Of a stretch of DNA of 64,000 nucleotides, positions 61,676 to 64,000 are shown piece by piece. The translations under genes were made by a program, and so were the position numbers. The stretch comes from Amyelois transitella. Lineage: Eukaryota; Arthropoda; Insecta; Lepidoptera; Pyralidae. The first letter of the stretch is position 1. Each line of letters begins with the position of its first letter. Under the pieces are notes generated by a model. That model had not been told where the DNA came from. It saw only the letters and a list, made by a program, of their open reading frames with translations, and did not search any database. The DNA lies in contig NC_083515.1 of the NCBI RefSeq assembly GCF_032362555.1, forward strand, positions 2,515,001 through 2,579,000, written 5' to 3'.

Positions 61676-62061
61676 TTTATATGTAGACACCCTAATAAGC
61701 ATAAACAAATAAAAGATAAAAAGTTTTTTTGAAAATGAAAATGTCATGATGACGAGGATTTTTTTCAAAAAAGATAGTAATAATTTCATTGAGAAATGCA
61801 TGTGTTGTTATGTAAATCTGTTTGTCATCGTTACAATATGAGATTCTGTCATTGTTTGTTATCATTGTACATATAATACAAGATAAATTAAAATAAGGTA
61901 ACTATTGTTTTATGTTCCATAGATTTTTTCTTTATTTTAAAAGAGCCACTAGACTAACCTCATAGCTTTTGCTTTAAAAATCCCGTTTATTTCCCTTGAC
62001 ACGGGAATTACGGGAAATACTCTGTATCTTTCCCATAGCTGTTGTAGAGGCGTGTTTAAAA

Positions 62062-62224
62062 AAATCTTCTTGTAGGTGATGGGTTAGCAACCTGTCATAA
62101 TTTGAATCTTAATTCTATCATTAATCTATCTATAACAGTTGAACGTGGTATGTCACTCATTTTATGACTGTTGGCTTTGTGAGCCCGCGAGGGATATAGA
62201 CGTGATTATTATGTATGTATATAC
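62062..62224 (+). mobile_element. Repeat A, 3' half
   Basis: GGTGATGGGTTAGCAACCTG to GAGGGATATAGACGTGATTA and ATGTATGTATA. Confidence 0.7.
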
Positions 62225-62404
62225 CTACTCTACTTAAGTTTGAATTTACAAGGATTTCATCCAGAAAACCTAAGACAATGATCGGTTAAAAATTAATTTG
62301 TGTCAGAAGTTCATTATTCATACAAATAGTCCAGTCAACTGGTCCATAAATCACAGATACATAATCAAAGCAGGTATGAATCATCGGCCCAACACAACCG
62401 ATGT

Positions 62405-62472
62405 TGACCTTGCGTTTGACATGTCAGGTCAAGGTCATAGTTTTGGCGGCATTGTCTTTTTGACAGCTGTCA
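62405..62472. promoter_or_regulatory. Cluster of nuclear-receptor-like half sites and an E-box palindrome
   Basis: TGACCTTG at 62405, a head-to-tail AGGTCAAGGTCA at 62426-62437 (also TCAAGGTCA, the FTZ-F1/ERR extended half site), and the perfect palindrome TGACAGCTGTCA at 62461-62472. It lies in the putative first intron of the GH18-like gene. Binding is not shown, only motif presence. Confidence 0.35.
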
Positions 62473-63069
62473 CTGTGACATGTGCAAGGAATGCGGTCGG
62501 GTGTGATTGCTATATTTCTTTGTGAAACATTGATGAACATATTAATGAACTTACCTAACAAGGTTTAGACCATTGTTTAAAATTTTGCATTAAGTATTTA
62601 TTTTAGTTATTAATATCAAAATGACAGAACTTAGAGGTAGTCAGTGCCTTTGCACTTCGTTTGGCTCGCCTAGGCACTTTGTTCTCATAGTTTTTGTTTC
62701 CATTTCATCCATTCTTCTTTCACTTAACTGTGTTTCTAAATATCTTAGACTCCGTCTGCATCTGCAAAAGGTGTGATGTAATCGTCATCATCCTCCTTAC
62801 GCTTATTTTGGGGAGTAGCTGGGATTTTGCCTACGACCAATCCGTGCCGTAATTCCAAGTAAAATGGTTGGCCTAAGAAAAATAATTTCTAGGTTAGAAA
62901 TACTAACATTGCTGAATTATTTTAAAACCTTAAATGGTCGTTTCAAAGCCAAATGACAATAATTTAATTGTCTGCTTGGGATTGCTAACAAATAGCGAGC
63001 AATTAGGTACAATGGATTTTAAAATGGCTACGTTATTTCACAGTAGGACTATTTTTATAGTTTATAATG

Positions 63070-63245
63070 TACTAGCGGCACCCCTAGGGTTCACTCCCGT
63101 GGGAATTTTGAGATAAAAAGTACCTATTATATTATATCAAGTTATACTTGTGTACCAAATTTCATCAAAACCTGTCAAAATATTTTGCGTGAAATAGTGA
63201 CAAACATCCATACAAACTTTCGCATAGGTACTACTGGTAGGAAGT
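63070..63245 (+). mobile_element. RTE-type 3' tail, third subfamily
   Basis: TACTAGCGGCACCCCTAGGG, CCAAATTTCATCAAAACCTG, ACAAACATCCATACAAACTT. Confidence 0.65.
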
Positions 63246-63671
63246 AGGATAAGAATAATAATGTTGTAACAGCAATAGTTATACTCAAACACATATAGCA
63301 GTTTTAATATTACTGTTAAGTAGTTTTCTGTTTAACTTCTACGGTCTTCTACTACTAACCTTTTTTTTTCTCATTTCCGCGGGAATATTAGAAAAGACTC
63401 TTAGCACATAATACTTCTCAAGGAACTTACCTGCCATAGCTTACTAGGACGAGTAGTTAGATTTTCTGTAAGTCGCTGTCAGTAACCCAAGAGTTTTATG
63501 TAAGTTCATAATCCACAGTGACTCGTGTTAGATTTGCCATCTTAAAATTGCATGGGCAGTGTTTAAGGCCAGCGTATTAAACCGGTCACGATATCATTGT
63601 AAGATTAACACACGACATTGAATTGGGGCTTAGTCCACTTGCAAATTGGCTTTCACCACGCCAATTGATAA

Positions 63672-63745
63672 GGACACAATGAATTTAATACTAGTACCAA
63701 AAAAAAGGACACAATGAATTTAATATCTACTAGTACAAAAAATAC
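63672..63745. repeat. Two ~35-bp tandem units
   Basis: GGACACAATGAATTTAATA, then CTAGTAC, repeated at 63672 and 63707. Confidence 0.75.
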
Positions 63746-63844
63746 AAACACATTCATCCCATGAAATTTTTATACGCATCGATTCACGTCTGACCTCCGT
63801 AACGTTTGCAGTGTTCCTAGCCTATATTGTATCATGGTACTAGA

Positions 63845-63930
63845 TAAAAGTTCTTATTTCCTTACTCGCCTTTTGCGACATCCATGGAAGTTAGATTGGT
63901 CCTATTGTAAAGTGCTCTGAACGGCACATC
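63845..63930 (-). mobile_element. Repeat A, 5' fragment, reverse
   Basis: CGCCTTTTGCGACATCCATG and ATTGGTCCTATTGTAAAGTG. Another such fragment lies at 20645-20702. Confidence 0.6.
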
Positions 63931-64000
63931 ATAGCAATGCGTTTTACGTTTTTGTACAATTAAACATGTACTATGTCTGTAGCCCATAAACACAGGTTTA

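Overview
The window looks like a piece of a moth or butterfly (Lepidoptera) nuclear genome. It is AT-rich, its genes are cut into many small exons by introns with GT..AG ends, and the introns and gaps are filled with short interspersed elements, LINE tails, RTE-type tails, a MITE pair and a DIRS-type retrotransposon. No prokaryotic or organellar features are seen. Order is inferred from gene structure and repeat style; no species call is made.

Layout. (1) 1-14778, minus strand: mitochondrial aconitase. Thirteen coding exons give 623 residues, from the mitochondrial presequence through all three iron-sulphur cysteines; the last ~160 residues lie beyond the left edge. (2) 14779-15837: divergent intergenic region that should hold both promoters. 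(3) 15838-28555, plus strand: a complete Sec15 (exocyst subunit EXOC6) gene of 17 exons and 759 residues. Exon 12 runs into a 12-copy, 113-bp tandem array made of the exon's own 3' part plus its splice donor. (4) 28556-43553: no host gene recognised; nested repeats, a 355-codon LINE reverse-transcriptase fragment on the minus strand (40630-41726) and a second fragment of the same LINE on the plus strand (42560-42927). (5) 43554-48225, minus strand: a complete four-exon fatty-acid-binding-protein-like gene of 137 residues; its large second intron carries a remnant of another LINE. (6) 49264-54397: a nearly whole DIRS element, transcribed leftward, with inverted terminal repeats, the internal complementary region typical of DIRS, a gag that seems to need splicing, a broken reverse transcriptase and an apparently intact tyrosine recombinase. 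(7) 56032-56277, plus strand: the first coding exon (signal peptide plus start of a GH18-like fold) of a probable chitinase-like secreted protein; the rest of the gene should lie beyond the right edge, so 56278-64000 is read as its first intron.

The host genes are unrelated housekeeping or metabolic genes (TCA cycle, exocytosis, lipid binding) and a probable secreted GH18 protein; they do not form an operon or pathway. The most unusual signals are about splice sites and repeats. Two neighbouring, unrelated genes each carry a tandem array that copies a splice donor: the Sec15 array and a four-unit LINE-tail array at the end of aconitase coding exon 13. The DIRS element also carries a ten-unit, 48-bp array inside its predicted gag intron. 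I found no evidence of a new defence or CRISPR-like system.
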